Below, piece by piece: positions 46,116 through 54,863 of a stretch of 64,000 nucleotides of DNA; positions within the stretch are counted from its first letter, which is position 1, and every line of letters starts with the position of its first letter. The DNA lies in assembly GCF_022385335.1 (NCBI RefSeq), contig NZ_CP092431.1, positions 4,278,001 to 4,342,000 of the forward strand, in the 5' to 3' direction. The notes under the pieces were generated by a model that worked only from the letters and a program-made list of their open reading frames with translations, did not search any database and was not told the DNA's origin. The position numbers and the translations under genes were made by a program. This DNA comes from Streptomyces deccanensis. Lineage in GTDB: Bacteria > Actinomycetota > Actinomycetes > Streptomycetales > Streptomycetaceae.

Positions 46116-46221
46116 GCGCGGCCGCGCCAGACCTCTGAGGCCGGAGCCGCCGATCCGAGCCGACGGCAGGGGCGCGGGAACCCAGTCGCATGGCCGCTAC
46201 ACCCACCACTACCGTGCGCGC

Positions 46222-46740
46222 ATGACCACCGACGCGCAGGACACCGACGGCTCCTCAGCCCACCCCCGCTTCGCCGAGGCCCTCACCACCCTCGGCCTCG
46301 GCGACCTCCACCCCCGCATCCGCCGTTTCCCGGAAGCCACCCGCACCGCCGCGGAGGCCGCCGCCGCCCTCGGCTGCGAGTTGAGCGAGATCTGCAAGTC
46401 GCTGATCTTCGCGGCGGACGGCGTCCCCGTGCTGGTGCTGATGGACGGCGCGTCCCGCGTCGACGTGGAACTGGTCCGGCGTGAACTCGGCGCCACGAAG
46501 GTCACCCGGGCCCGCGCCGACGTCGTACGGGAGACGACCGGGTACGCGATCGGCGGCGTCCCGCCCTTCGGGCACCGGACGCGCACACGTGTCCTCGCGG
46601 ACCGCTCGCTCCTCGCCCACGCGACGGTGTGGGCGGCGGCCGGCACCCCGTACACCGTCTTCCCCATGGACCCGAAGGCGCTGATCGCACACGCGGGCGC
46701 CACCCTGGTGGACGTCCGCGAGCGTGAGCGCGACGCGTGA
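46222..46740 (+). CDS. YbaK/EbsC-type aminoacyl-tRNA deacylase
   Basis: Protein of 172 residues with the YbaK signature: C-terminal GGVPPFGH near 112 and ICKSLIF near 57 (conserved lysine). The family hydrolyses mischarged aminoacyl-tRNAs such as Cys-tRNA-Pro. The ATG at 46222 is preceded by a modest ribosome binding site. The EamA transporter gene overlaps its stop by 4 bases (GTGA). Confidence 0.88.
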   Translation: MTTDAQDTDGSSAHPRFAEALTTLGLGDLHPRIRRFPEATRTAAEAAAALGCELSEICKSLIFAADGVPVLVLMDGASRVDVELVRRELGATKVTRARADVVRETTGYAIGGVPPFGHRTRTRVLADRSLLAHATVWAAAGTPYTVFPMDPKALIAHAGATLVDVRERERDA

Positions 46741-47582
46741 CGCCCCTCGTCACCGCGGCGGTGCTGCTCGCCGCCGTCACCCACGCGAGCTGGAACGCGA
46801 TCGCCCACCGGATCACCGACAAGCTCGTCGGGTTCACGCTCATATCCGGCGGCGGCGCGCTGATCGGTTTCGCGATGGTGCCGTTCGTCCCGCTCCCGGA
46901 CTCCGCCGCGTGGCCGTACCTGATCGCCTCGGTGGTCATCCACCTCGTGTACTACGTGCTGCTGATGACGTCCTTCAGGCTGGGCGACTTCGGCCAGGCG
47001 TACCCGATCGCGCGCGGCTCGGCGCCCCTCGTCGTCACCGTCCTCGCCGCCGTCTTCGCGCACGAGGTGCCGGACGGCTGGGCGGCGGCCGGCATCCTGC
47101 TCAGCTGCGCCGGGCTGACCGGGGTCGCGCTGTGGGGTCTGCGCGGCGGCCGGCCGCACTGGGCGGCGATCGGGGCGGCGCTGGCCACGGGCCTGTCGAT
47201 CGCCGCGTACACGGTCGTCGACGGTCTCGGTGTCCGGGCCTCCGGGTCCGCCATGAGCTACATCGCCTGGCTGATGGCGCTGGAGGGGCTCGCGATCCCC
47301 GCGTACGCGGCCTGGCGGTGGCGCGGGGAGACGGTCGCGCTGCTCCGACCGTTCGCCGGGGTGGGCCTCCTCGGCGCGGCGCTGTCCGTGGTGGCGTACG
47401 GGCTGGTCCTGTGGGCCCAGACCAAGGCGGAGTTGGCACCCATCGCCGCCCTGCGGGAGTCGTCGATCATCGTGGGGGCGGCGATCGGGGCGGTGTTCTT
47501 CAAGGAGCGGTTCGGGGCGCCCCGGCTGGTGGCGGCGGGGCTGCTGGTGGTGGGGATCGGGCTGATGCTGCGGGCCGGGTAG
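46737..47582 (+). CDS. EamA (DMT superfamily) transporter
   Basis: Protein of 281 residues with ten membrane helices in two EamA halves; VTHASWNAIAHRITD at the start and the C-terminal EERFG-like FFKERFGAPRL motif near 255 are typical. It exports small metabolites or amino acids. GTG start overlaps the YbaK stop, so the two are co-translated. Confidence 0.92.
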   Translation: MTPLVTAAVLLAAVTHASWNAIAHRITDKLVGFTLISGGGALIGFAMVPFVPLPDSAAWPYLIASVVIHLVYYVLLMTSFRLGDFGQAYPIARGSAPLVVTVLAAVFAHEVPDGWAAAGILLSCAGLTGVALWGLRGGRPHWAAIGAALATGLSIAAYTVVDGLGVRASGSAMSYIAWLMALEGLAIPAYAAWRWRGETVALLRPFAGVGLLGAALSVVAYGLVLWAQTKAELAPIAALRESSIIVGAAIGAVFFKERFGAPRLVAAGLLVVGIGLMLRAG

Positions 47583-47682
47583 GCGCCGAGCAGGCCGAGG
47601 AGGCGGGACGGACACCGCACAGGCCGTGCATCCCCCGGCGGGGAGGAGCACTCTGGAAAGAGCGGTTCCGGAGGTGATCGTG

Positions 47683-47958
47683 ATGATGAAGACCGCAGTC
47701 GGATGGCACATCGAGCTGGAGTTCCAGGAGGACGATCAGCGCACACGGGCGGCGGCCCTCGTACGGCTCCCCGACGGGAAGGAGGTGCGGGCCAACGGCT
47801 ACGCCAGCCGTCACCAGACCGACGCCAACCAGCCCCGGGTCGGCGAGGAGATAGCCGGGGCCAGGGCCCTGAACGAGCTCGCCATGAAGCTCCTCACCAA
47901 GGCCCACGACGAGATAGACGAGGCATCGGGCAGGACGTCCCACCCGATAGCCCTCTGA
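47683..47958 (+). CDS. DUF1876 domain protein
   Basis: Protein of 91 residues of the actinobacterial DUF1876 family (WHIELEFQEDDQRTRAAA and HQTDANQPRVGEE). The fold resembles a double-stranded RNA-binding domain; function unknown. ATG at 47683 after GAGGTGATC. A perfect 11-bp hairpin follows 50 bases after the stop. Confidence 0.9.
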   Translation: MMKTAVGWHIELEFQEDDQRTRAAALVRLPDGKEVRANGYASRHQTDANQPRVGEEIAGARALNELAMKLLTKAHDEIDEASGRTSHPIAL

Positions 47959-48007
47959 AGCCCTCTGCACAGACCACCCACGAGCGCCCGGCGACGAGGC
48001 GCGTCCC

Positions 48008-48035
48008 ACCCCGGCCGCCCCCGCGCGGCCGGGGT
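48008..48035 (+). terminator. Perfect 11-bp hairpin after DUF1876
   Basis: ACCCCGGCCGC and GCGGCCGGGGT around a CCCCGC loop, 50 bases after the DUF1876 stop and before the AraC gene. No T-run. Confidence 0.75.
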
Positions 48036-48070
48036 CCCGGGCGCCCAACAGGCCAGGTTCCGCCCTGTGG

Positions 48071-49093
48071 TTGACTGACTCCGTGTTGCACGAGTCGGTC
48101 TTCCGGTCCGTGGACCTCCCGGTGGACGCCCGGTTCGAGGCCTGGGCGGAGCTGCTGCGGCGGACGCACGCGCCCATGGATCTGGTCCCCATCCCCCTGT
48201 CGACGGCGGACCGCGGCCACCACCCCGCCGCCGACTATCACGCCCACCAGCGTCTGATCGCCCTCGGCGACGTGACGATCTGGTCCGCCACCTTCGACCC
48301 GATCGTCTTCCGCCGCACGCCGAGGATGGTGCGGCAGTCCGACCCGGAGACGTTCCATCTCTCCCTCCTCCTCCAGGGCGAGGGCGCCGCCAGCTGGGGC
48401 AGGCAGCAAATCGCGTACGAGGCGCAGGACTTCCACGTCAACTGCACCTCGATGGCGTACGACATCCTCACCGGCACCGAACCGGTCACCACCGTCGGCG
48501 TCGAGATACCGCGCTCCCTCGTCGCCCTGCCCGCGCACAAGGCGGACCGGGTGGTCGGCAACCGTCTGTCGGGGCGGGAGGGCGTCGGCGCGCTGCTCGC
48601 GCAGTTCCTGCTGCGGCTGGCGGAGGACACGAGCCCGTACGGGCCGGCCGACGCGCCCCGCCTCGGCACGGTCGTCGCCGATCTGGTCACCGCGCTCTTC
48701 GGCCACGTCGCCGACACGGAGCCGCGGCTGACGCCGGAGGCCCACCGGCGGACGCTGCTGCTGAACGTCAAGGTGTTCATACGGCGGCATCTGGCCGACC
48801 CCGACCTCACCCCGGCGGCCATCGCCACCGCCCACCACATCTCACGCAGCTATCTGCACCGGCTGTTCCAGTCGGAGGGCCTGACCGTCGCGACGTACGT
48901 CCGCGACCAGCGGCTGCGGAACGCGTACCGCGATCTCACCGCCCCCGACCCCGTGCTGCGGGCCACGCCGATCCACGCGATCGGGGCGCGCTGGGGGTTT
49001 CCGCGGGCGGCCGAGTTCAGTCGGGCGTTCCGTACGGCGTACGGGGTGCCGCCAAGTGAGCTGCGCCGCCGGGTGGCCGCCGACGGGGCGTGA
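48071..49093 (+). CDS. AraC family regulator
   Basis: Protein of 340 residues: N-terminal AraC-binding-like domain and C-terminal double helix-turn-helix (about 240-335; TPAAIATAHHISRSYLHRLFQ and WGFPRAAEFSRAFRTAYGVPPSEL). It starts with a TTG (48071) or GTG (48083); the latter may be preferred, both are in frame. No target gene is obvious: the neighbours are a hairpin upstream and a convergent serine hydrolase downstream. Confidence 0.9.
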   Translation: MTDSVLHESVFRSVDLPVDARFEAWAELLRRTHAPMDLVPIPLSTADRGHHPAADYHAHQRLIALGDVTIWSATFDPIVFRRTPRMVRQSDPETFHLSLLLQGEGAASWGRQQIAYEAQDFHVNCTSMAYDILTGTEPVTTVGVEIPRSLVALPAHKADRVVGNRLSGREGVGALLAQFLLRLAEDTSPYGPADAPRLGTVVADLVTALFGHVADTEPRLTPEAHRRTLLLNVKVFIRRHLADPDLTPAAIATAHHISRSYLHRLFQSEGLTVATYVRDQRLRNAYRDLTAPDPVLRATPIHAIGARWGFPRAAEFSRAFRTAYGVPPSELRRRVAADGA

Positions 49094-49305
49094 GCAGTGC
49101 ACTCGTTGCCAAGTGACCGTGGACCGTCTGCCAACGACATGCGGGGGATTTCGGCGCATCCTGGTGATCGCCGCCGCGGAGGGCGGCCGTCCGGACCTCC
49201 GGGATCGGGCCAGGACAACGCGGGGGAGCCCTGGGCCGGTCCGGCCGCTCGCCGTGACGACCGCGCTCCGCGGCGCCGCCGCGCGCCGGTGGCCCCCGCC
49301 GCCCG

Positions 49306-50481
49306 TCACGCCTTCAGCGCCGTTCTCACCGCCGCCACCAGTGCCTGGGCCCTCGGGTCCGCCGTCACCGTCTTGCGGTAGCCGTTCGTGACGTAGCCGA
49401 AGGCGATGCCGGACTCGGGGTCGGCGAAGCCGAGCGGGCCGCCTCGGCCGGGGTGGCCGAAAGAGGTCGGGGCCAGCAGCGGGGAGGCGGTGCCGTGGAG
49501 CATGTAGCCGAGTCCGAAGCGGGTGTTGATGACGAGGACGCGGTCGGGACCGGAGGACTCCTCGGCGCGGGCCGCGGCCAGGGTCGCCGGGGCGAACAGC
49601 CGTACGCCGTCGACCTCTCCGGCGAGCGCCGCGTAGAAGCGGGCCAGGCCGTCCGCCGTGGCGATGCCGTTTGTCGCCGGGAGCGCGGACGCGCGGTACG
49701 CGGGGTCGTTCTGGTCGGGGAACGGGGTGATCGCGGCGAACGCGCGACGCGTGAGGGAGTCGGGGTCGTCGTAGGCCTCGGTGACCGACCGCTTGGCGCG
49801 GACCCGGAGGCCGCCGGTGGGCTCGGGAGCCGACTCCAGGCGTCCGGCGCGGCCGACCCGGCCCGTCGCCGCCACCGAGTCCGGCAGGCCCAGCCACAGG
49901 TCCCCGGCCAGGCCCAGCGGGGCGGCGATGTCGGACGCGATCCACTCGCCGGCGCCCCGGCCGGTCACCCGCCGGACCAGTTCGTCGAGCAGCCAGCCGT
50001 AGGTGAGGGGGTGGTAGCCGTGGGCGGTGCCGGGCTCCCAGGCCGGGGCCTGCGCGGCGACGGCCTCCGGGCCCCGGCGCGGGTCCAGCGCCTCGGCGGG
50101 GGTGAGGGGGTGGTCGAGGACCGGGAGCCCGGCACGGTGGTTGAGCACGTGCCGCACCAACACTCGGTCCTTGCCCTGCGTCTTGAACTCCGGCCAGTAC
50201 CGGCCCACCGGCGCGTCGAGGTCCAGTTCCCCGCGCTCGGCCAGCAGCAGCGGTACGGCGGCGGCGACGCCCTTGGTCGCCGAGCGCATGATCTGGGCGG
50301 TGTCCCGCTGCCAGGGTTCGGTGCCGTCGACGTCCCGGGTGCCGGCCCACAGGTCGACGACCCTGCGCCCGTGCCGGTACACGACGACCGCCGCGCCCCG
50401 CTCGCCGAGCGCCTCGAAGTTGCGTACGAACGCGGCCCTGACCGGCTCGAAGCCCTCGGCGACCATGCCGTTCACGTCCAC
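49306..50481 (-). CDS. Serine hydrolase / esterase of the beta-lactamase (class C) fold
   Basis: Protein of 391 residues. SxxK is seen as SATK (near 67), the YxN-equivalent tyrosine in YHPLTYG (near 160), and the C-terminal HPGRGG (HxG-like). No signal peptide, so it is cytoplasmic, as in EstB-type esterases. The GTG at 50481 (GGGAG upstream) is preferred; the longer frame starts within a gap. Convergent with the AraC gene. Confidence 0.88.
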   Translation of the reverse strand: MDVNGMVAEGFEPVRAAFVRNFEALGERGAAVVVYRHGRRVVDLWAGTRDVDGTEPWQRDTAQIMRSATKGVAAAVPLLLAERGELDLDAPVGRYWPEFKTQGKDRVLVRHVLNHRAGLPVLDHPLTPAEALDPRRGPEAVAAQAPAWEPGTAHGYHPLTYGWLLDELVRRVTGRGAGEWIASDIAAPLGLAGDLWLGLPDSVAATGRVGRAGRLESAPEPTGGLRVRAKRSVTEAYDDPDSLTRRAFAAITPFPDQNDPAYRASALPATNGIATADGLARFYAALAGEVDGVRLFAPATLAAARAEESSGPDRVLVINTRFGLGYMLHGTASPLLAPTSFGHPGRGGPLGFADPESGIAFGYVTNGYRKTVTADPRAQALVAAVRTALKA

Positions 50482-50614
50482 GTCGGCGCTCCCTGTCCGT
50501 TCACCCGCCGTACTGCCGTACTCGCCACGACGAACTCGCCACGACGACGGGTGCAACGTACACGCGCGGCCCCGGATTCCTCCGGCCGGGGCCGGGCCTG
50601 CCGGGTGGGTCGCC

Positions 50615-51097
50615 TCAGCCCAGCACGATCGTGACGTCGATGTTGTCGCGGGTCGCGTTCGAGTACGGGCAGACCTGGTGAGCCGCGTCGACGAGCTTGG
50701 CCGCGATCTCCTGGTCGATGATCGGGAGGGAGACGCTGAGGGCGACGGCGAGGCCGTAACCGCGCTGCTGGTTGGGGCCGATGCCGACCTTCGCGGCGAC
50801 GGTGGAGCCGGTGAGGTCGTAGCCCGCGCGGCGGCCGACGAGGACCAGCGCGTTGTGGAAGCAGGAGCTGTACCCGGCGGCGAACAACTGCTCGGGGTTG
50901 GTGCCGTCGCCGTCGCCGCCCATCGCCGGGGGCATGGCGACCTTGAGGTCGATCTGGCCGTCCTGACTGCTGATGTAGCCGTCCCGACCGCCGTGCGCGG
51001 TGGCCTCGGCGACGTACATGATCTTCGTCGGGCGGGTGTCGGTGCGGGTGTCGGGACGCGTATCGGAACGGGTCTCCACCGCGGTGTCGTCAGTCAT
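50615..51097 (-). CDS. ohr: Organic hydroperoxide resistance protein
   Basis: OsmC/Ohr family thiol peroxidase of 160 residues. The two catalytic cysteines lie in AGYSSCFHNAL (near 78) and HQVCPYSNATR (near 142). It reduces organic hydroperoxides in the cytoplasm. The N-terminus has an extension of DTR-type repeats (about 7-23, RSDTRPDTRTDTR) not usual in Ohr. OhrR-type operator upstream at 51154-51171; the ohrR gene lies further upstream on the same strand. Confidence 0.94.
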   Translation of the reverse strand: MTDDTAVETRSDTRPDTRTDTRPTKIMYVAEATAHGGRDGYISSQDGQIDLKVAMPPAMGGDGDGTNPEQLFAAGYSSCFHNALVLVGRRAGYDLTGSTVAAKVGIGPNQQRGYGLAVALSVSLPIIDQEIAAKLVDAAHQVCPYSNATRDNIDVTIVLG

Positions 51098-51153
51098 TCC
51101 CTTGGCCTCCCCCGGGACGAGCGCGTGGCCTCCCCAGGACAGGCGCGCACGAA

Positions 51154-51171
51154 TACATCGTGCACAAGGTA
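51154..51171. promoter_or_regulatory. OhrR-type operator
   Basis: TACATCGTGCACAAGGTA is a palindrome with two mismatches per arm. It lies 57 bases upstream of the ohr start, between ohrR and ohr. Form and place fit an OhrR (MarR family) binding site. A second inverted repeat, GGTTAC...GTAACC (51191-51211), is close by and may be another site or the ohrR terminator. Confidence 0.65.
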
Positions 51172-51265
51172 CCGGTCGGTAGGGGACAGCGGTTACCAGG
51201 GGGTAGTAACCATGGGTAACACAAGGTCACCTTCGGCCGCGCTCAACGGCCCGCCGCGGGCGCGC

Positions 51266-51739
51266 TCAGCGGCCCGCCGCCTTGGTCGCCCGCGCCGTCA
51301 GCTGCCACAGCTCCTCACGCAGCCGGGCCACTTCGGGGCCGTGCAGGCCGGTCGTGGCGGCGAGGGTGGCGGGGACGGCGGCCGCGCGGTCGCGGAGCTG
51401 TTCACCGCGGCCGGTGAGGGCGATCCGCACCGAGCGCTCGTCGCGCGGCGACCGCTCCCGACGCAGCAGTCCGGCCGCCTCCAGCCGCTTCAGCAACGGC
51501 GAGACCGTGCCGTAGTCGAGCCGCAGGGTGCCCGCCAGCTCCTTGACGCTGGTCTCGCCGTGCTCCCAGAGGGAGAGCATGACCAGGTACTGCGGGTAGG
51601 TCAGGCCGAGTTCGTCGAGCAGCGGGCGGTACGCGGCGGTGACCGCGCGCTGGGCCGCGTAGAGCGCGAAGCACAACTGCTCGTCTAGGAGCAGTGAGCC
51701 ATGCCGGGGCGCATCCGCTTGGTCTGTCACAGGGTCCAT
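51266..51739 (-). CDS. ohrR: MarR family organic-peroxide sensor
   Basis: Protein of 157 residues with the winged helix (GETSVKELAGTLRLDYGTVSPLLKRLE and RSPRDERSVRIALT, about 60-105). The peroxide-sensing cysteine of OhrR is in LDEQLCFALYAAQRA near 23, immediately in the expected context. Oxidation of that thiol releases DNA and lets ohr be expressed. ATG 51739. A mosaic repeat element lies just upstream, so its promoter must be within the 31 bases between or read through it. Confidence 0.93.
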   Translation of the reverse strand: MDPVTDQADAPRHGSLLLDEQLCFALYAAQRAVTAAYRPLLDELGLTYPQYLVMLSLWEHGETSVKELAGTLRLDYGTVSPLLKRLEAAGLLRRERSPRDERSVRIALTGRGEQLRDRAAAVPATLAATTGLHGPEVARLREELWQLTARATKAAGR

Positions 51740-51770
51740 TGTCGCGGACGCCGTTTTCGTCCGCGGGTCC

Positions 51771-51888
51771 GGTGGGGTCGCTCGCGCAGTTCCCCGCGCC
51801 CCTGAAAGCGTCAGGCGCTGCGGGCCTGAAAGCACGGGGCGCAGCCCCTGCTTTTCAGGGGCGCGGGGAACTGCGCGAGAAGCCCCAC
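51771..51888. repeat. Mosaic inverted-repeat element, two-armed copy
   Basis: Arms from GGTGGGGTCGCTCGCGCAG (51771) and to GCGAGAAGCCCCAC (51888); inside are GCGCTGCGGGCC and AGCACGGGGC/GCCCCTGCT hairpins. The right flank passes into a run of CGCACC hexamers (about 51889-51930). It lies between cbiO and ohrR, both on the minus strand. Confidence 0.88.
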
Positions 51889-51956
51889 GCACCCGCACCC
51901 GCACCCGCACCCGCACCCGCACCCGACGACGCACCCCGAACCCCCGACCGCCGCCC

Positions 51957-52751
51957 CTACCCCACCCGCACCGACCGTGGATCGAACCCGAACGGCAGTT
52001 CCAGCCGATGCGCACGCATCAGCGCGTCGTCGACGAGGAGTTCCCCCGTCGGACCGTCCGCCGCGATCACCCCCTCGCTGAGGATCAGCGACCGCGGGCA
52101 CAGTTCGAGCGCGTACGGCAGATCGTGCGTGACCATGAGGACTGTGACGTCCAACGACCGCAGGATGTCGGCCAGTTCGCGCCGCGACGCCGGGTCGAGG
52201 TTGGAGGACGGCTCGTCGAGGACAAGGATCTCCGGCTCCATGGCGAGCACCGTCGCCACGGCCACCCGCCGCCGCTGCCCGAAGGACAGGTGGTGCGGCG
52301 GCCGTTGCTTGAACTCCGCCATGCCGACCTGTTCGAGGGCCCGGTCCACCCGGGCCTCCAGCTCGGCCCCCGCCATGCCCGCCGCCGCCGGCCCGAAGGC
52401 CACGTCCTCCCGCACGGTCGGCATGAAGAGCTGGTCGTCGGGGTCCTGGAAGACGATGCCGACCTTCCGCCGGATCTCGGCCATGTGCCGCTTGCCGACG
52501 GGCATCCCGGCGACGGTCACCGTGCCCGCGCCCCCGGTGAGGATGCCGTTGAGGTGCAGCACGAGGGTGGTCTTGCCGGCCCCGTTCGGCCCGAGCAGCG
52601 CGACGCGTTCGCCGCGTCCGACGGTGAAGTCGACCCCGAACAGGGCCTGATGGCCGTCCGGGTAGGCGAAGGCGAGCCCGGCGACTTCGAGGGACGGGGG
52701 CACTTCGAGGGATGGGGGCACGGAGTTCTCGGACGCGGTCACAGGCTCCAT
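51957..52751 (-). CDS. cbiO: Energy-coupling ATPase of a cobalt/nickel importer
   Basis: ABC ATPase of 264 residues: Walker A LLGPNGAGKTTL near 53, Q-loop FQDPDDQLFMP near 92 (characteristic of CbiO/EcfA), signature LSFGQRRRVA near 145, Walker B EILVLDEPSSNLDP near 170. It powers metal uptake with CbiQ and CbiM. Its start overlaps the cbiQ stop by 13 bases. Confidence 0.93.
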   Translation of the reverse strand: MEPVTASENSVPPSLEVPPSLEVAGLAFAYPDGHQALFGVDFTVGRGERVALLGPNGAGKTTLVLHLNGILTGGAGTVTVAGMPVGKRHMAEIRRKVGIVFQDPDDQLFMPTVREDVAFGPAAAGMAGAELEARVDRALEQVGMAEFKQRPPHHLSFGQRRRVAVATVLAMEPEILVLDEPSSNLDPASRRELADILRSLDVTVLMVTHDLPYALELCPRSLILSEGVIAADGPTGELLVDDALMRAHRLELPFGFDPRSVRVG

Positions 52752-53500
52752 CCCAGCAGACAGACGACGAGCGCGGCGACCGGGAGGGCGAAGGCGTACG
52801 ACCACTGCGCCCGGGACGCGGTCACCTCGTCGATGACGGGCATGGTGCCCGCGTACCCCCGGCTGACCATGGCCAGATGGACCCGCTCGCCCCGTTCGTA
52901 GGAGCGGATGAACAGCGCCCCGGCCGTCTTGGCGAGCACTCCCCAGTGCCGTACGCCGCTCGCCTCGAAGCCGCGTGACTCGCGCGCGATCCGCATGCGC
53001 CGCAATTCGTCGGTGATCACATCGCCGTAGCGGATCATGAAGGACGCGATCTGGACGAGCAGCGGCGGGAGTTTGAGGCGTTGCAGGCCGAGCAGCAGCT
53101 CGCGGAGTTCGGTGGTGGAGGCGAGGAGGACGGAGGCGGCGACGCCCAGCGTCCCCTTCGCGAGGACGTTCCAGGCGCCCCACAGTCCACTGACGCTCAG
53201 CGACATCCCGAGGACCTCGACGCGCTCGCCCTGCGCCACGAACGGCATCAGCACGGCGAACGCGACGAACGGGACCTCGATCAGCAGCCGCCGGAGCAGG
53301 AACCCGGCGGGCACGCGGGCCACGTACGCGACCACGCCCAACAGCACGGCGTACAGCCCGAACGCCCACATCGCCTCCCGGGGCGTCGACACCACGACGA
53401 CCACGAAGGCGAAGACGGCCGCGAGTTTGGTGTGCGGCGGCAGGGCGTGCACGGGCGAGTGCGCGTGCCGGTAGAGCTTGTGGACGTGGCCGGCGCCCAT
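52739..53500 (-). CDS. cbiQ: Energy-coupling transmembrane protein of a cobalt/nickel importer
   Basis: Protein of 253 residues with about five membrane spans. The EcfT signature with two Ala-Arg-Gly-like motifs is seen as RMRIARESRGFEA near 165 and MVSRGYAGTM near 210. Overlaps cbiO and is one base from cbiM. Part of a minus-strand cbiM-cbiQ-cbiO operon. Confidence 0.92.
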   Translation of the reverse strand: MGAGHVHKLYRHAHSPVHALPPHTKLAAVFAFVVVVVSTPREAMWAFGLYAVLLGVVAYVARVPAGFLLRRLLIEVPFVAFAVLMPFVAQGERVEVLGMSLSVSGLWGAWNVLAKGTLGVAASVLLASTTELRELLLGLQRLKLPPLLVQIASFMIRYGDVITDELRRMRIARESRGFEASGVRHWGVLAKTAGALFIRSYERGERVHLAMVSRGYAGTMPVIDEVTASRAQWSYAFALPVAALVVCLLGWSL

Positions 53501-53501
53501 G

Positions 53502-54578
53502 TCAGGCGTTCTCGGGCACGGAGGTCGGGGACGCGGCGTCGTCCTCTCCGGCGCGCCGCTTGCGGACGGCCCAGAAGATCCCCGTGCCGGCGACGACGGT
53601 GACGCCGACCCCGATCACGCCCGCGAGGCCACCGGCGAGACGGGCGTCGGAGAGGCCCTCGACGCCGTAGTCGGCGAGCGGGGAGTCGGCGGCGGCATGG
53701 TCCTCGACCTTGGCGTCGAAGCCCTTGTCGGCGGCGACCTTCTCCAGACCGTCGGGGTCGGCGGAGGCGTAGAAGCTGACGACTCCGGCGAGGAGGAGCG
53801 AGACGCCGAGGCCGGCGAGGATCACCTTGCGGGTCGAGTGGGCCGCGGCGGGCGGGCCGGCCGGCTGGGTGGCGGGGGCGGTGGCGGGCGCGTCCACCAG
53901 CTCGCCGTTCACCCGGAGCTTGAGCGGGGCGGTCAGGCCCCGGGCGCCGTGCACGAGGTCGGGGCGTACGGCGACGACCGCGCCGACCGTGGCGGCGGTG
54001 ATCGCGGCCTCACCGATGCCGATGAGGGTGTGGACGCCGACCATCGCGGTGAGGACCGAGCCGATCGGTACGTCCGTGGTGCCGCCGATCGCGTAGACGA
54101 GGGTGAAGGCGGCGGCCGAGGCGGGCACGGAGATCAGCGCGGCGACGAAGGCGGAGGCGGTGATCGAGCGCCTCGTCCTGGGCAGGATCCTGACCAGCGC
54201 GCGGAAGACGGCGTAACCGACGACGGAGGTGACCACCCCCATGATCGTGATGTTCACGCCGAGGGCGGTGAGACCGCCGTCCGCGAAGAGGATGCCCTGC
54301 ATGAGGAGCACCACGGACACACAGAGGACCCCGGTATAGGGGCCCACGAGTATCGCGGCCAGGGCCCCGCCGAGCAGATGTCCGCTCGTCCCGGCCGCGA
54401 CGGGGAAGTTCAGCATCTGCACCGCGAAGATGAACGCGGCGACGAGCCCGGCGAGGGGCGCCGTCCGCTCGTCCAGCTCACGCCGGGCACCACGCAGACT
54501 CACGGCGACCGCACCGGCGGCGACGACTCCGGCGACCGCCGAGACGGGGGCGTTGATGAATCCGTCGGGGACATGCAT
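53502..54578 (-). CDS. cbiM: Cobalt/nickel substrate-binding membrane protein, CbiM fused to CbiN (PDGLE)
   Basis: Protein of 358 residues. Residues 1-215 are CbiM/NikM: MHVPDGFI at the extreme N-terminus, whose first residues bind Ni/Co through the N-terminal amine and His2, with seven membrane spans. Residues 250-330 are a CbiN-like part containing the PDGLE motif near 280. The fusion is common in actinobacteria. The metal is more likely nickel because of the Nur-type box upstream. First gene of the operon. Confidence 0.92.
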   Translation of the reverse strand: MHVPDGFINAPVSAVAGVVAAGAVAVSLRGARRELDERTAPLAGLVAAFIFAVQMLNFPVAAGTSGHLLGGALAAILVGPYTGVLCVSVVLLMQGILFADGGLTALGVNITIMGVVTSVVGYAVFRALVRILPRTRRSITASAFVAALISVPASAAAFTLVYAIGGTTDVPIGSVLTAMVGVHTLIGIGEAAITAATVGAVVAVRPDLVHGARGLTAPLKLRVNGELVDAPATAPATQPAGPPAAAHSTRKVILAGLGVSLLLAGVVSFYASADPDGLEKVAADKGFDAKVEDHAAADSPLADYGVEGLSDARLAGGLAGVIGVGVTVVAGTGIFWAVRKRRAGEDDAASPTSVPENA

Positions 54579-54658
54579 ACGAGGGCTCGCTCTCCTGGTG
54601 GGGGCCGGGCCACCGAGTGGGGACGCGCTGGCTGGAACCTTACGATGATAGAGCCTTA

Positions 54659-54675
54659 TTGCGACCCTCTTGCAA
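54659..54675. promoter_or_regulatory. Nur-type (nickel uptake regulator) box
   Basis: On the minus strand TTGCAA (54675-54670) and TCGCAA (54664-54659) are separated by 5 bases, matching the direct-repeat Nur consensus TTGCAA-N5-TTGCAA of Streptomyces but for one base. It overlaps a plausible promoter (TATCAT at 54650-54645, 19-base spacer). Bound Nur-nickel would block transcription of cbiMQO. Confidence 0.75.
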
Positions 54676-54863
54676 GAGCGCCGACCTACCTATTAGCCAA
54701 GGGGTCGCCGGATGCCGTGGCTCACCGGTGGCTCTTACAGGCACCTTGCAGCGCCCTTCCAGGACTTCCGGGAGCGCGCGGCCGAAAATATGCGACATTG
54801 GAGAGGCAGTGGACAGCGGATTCACAGCTTCTGCTTGTGTCACTCAGCGTGAGGAGCCGTTCG

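Noticed and set aside
51889..51930. CGCACC hexamer run as a coding repeat (Arg-Val)
   Set aside because: It lies in the gap after cbiO, and only forms a protein in a frame that extends the ohrR frame upstream of its good ATG.
54579..54863. Cobalamin riboswitch upstream of cbiM
   Set aside because: No B12-box or multi-stem leader was found; the Nur-type box explains regulation better.
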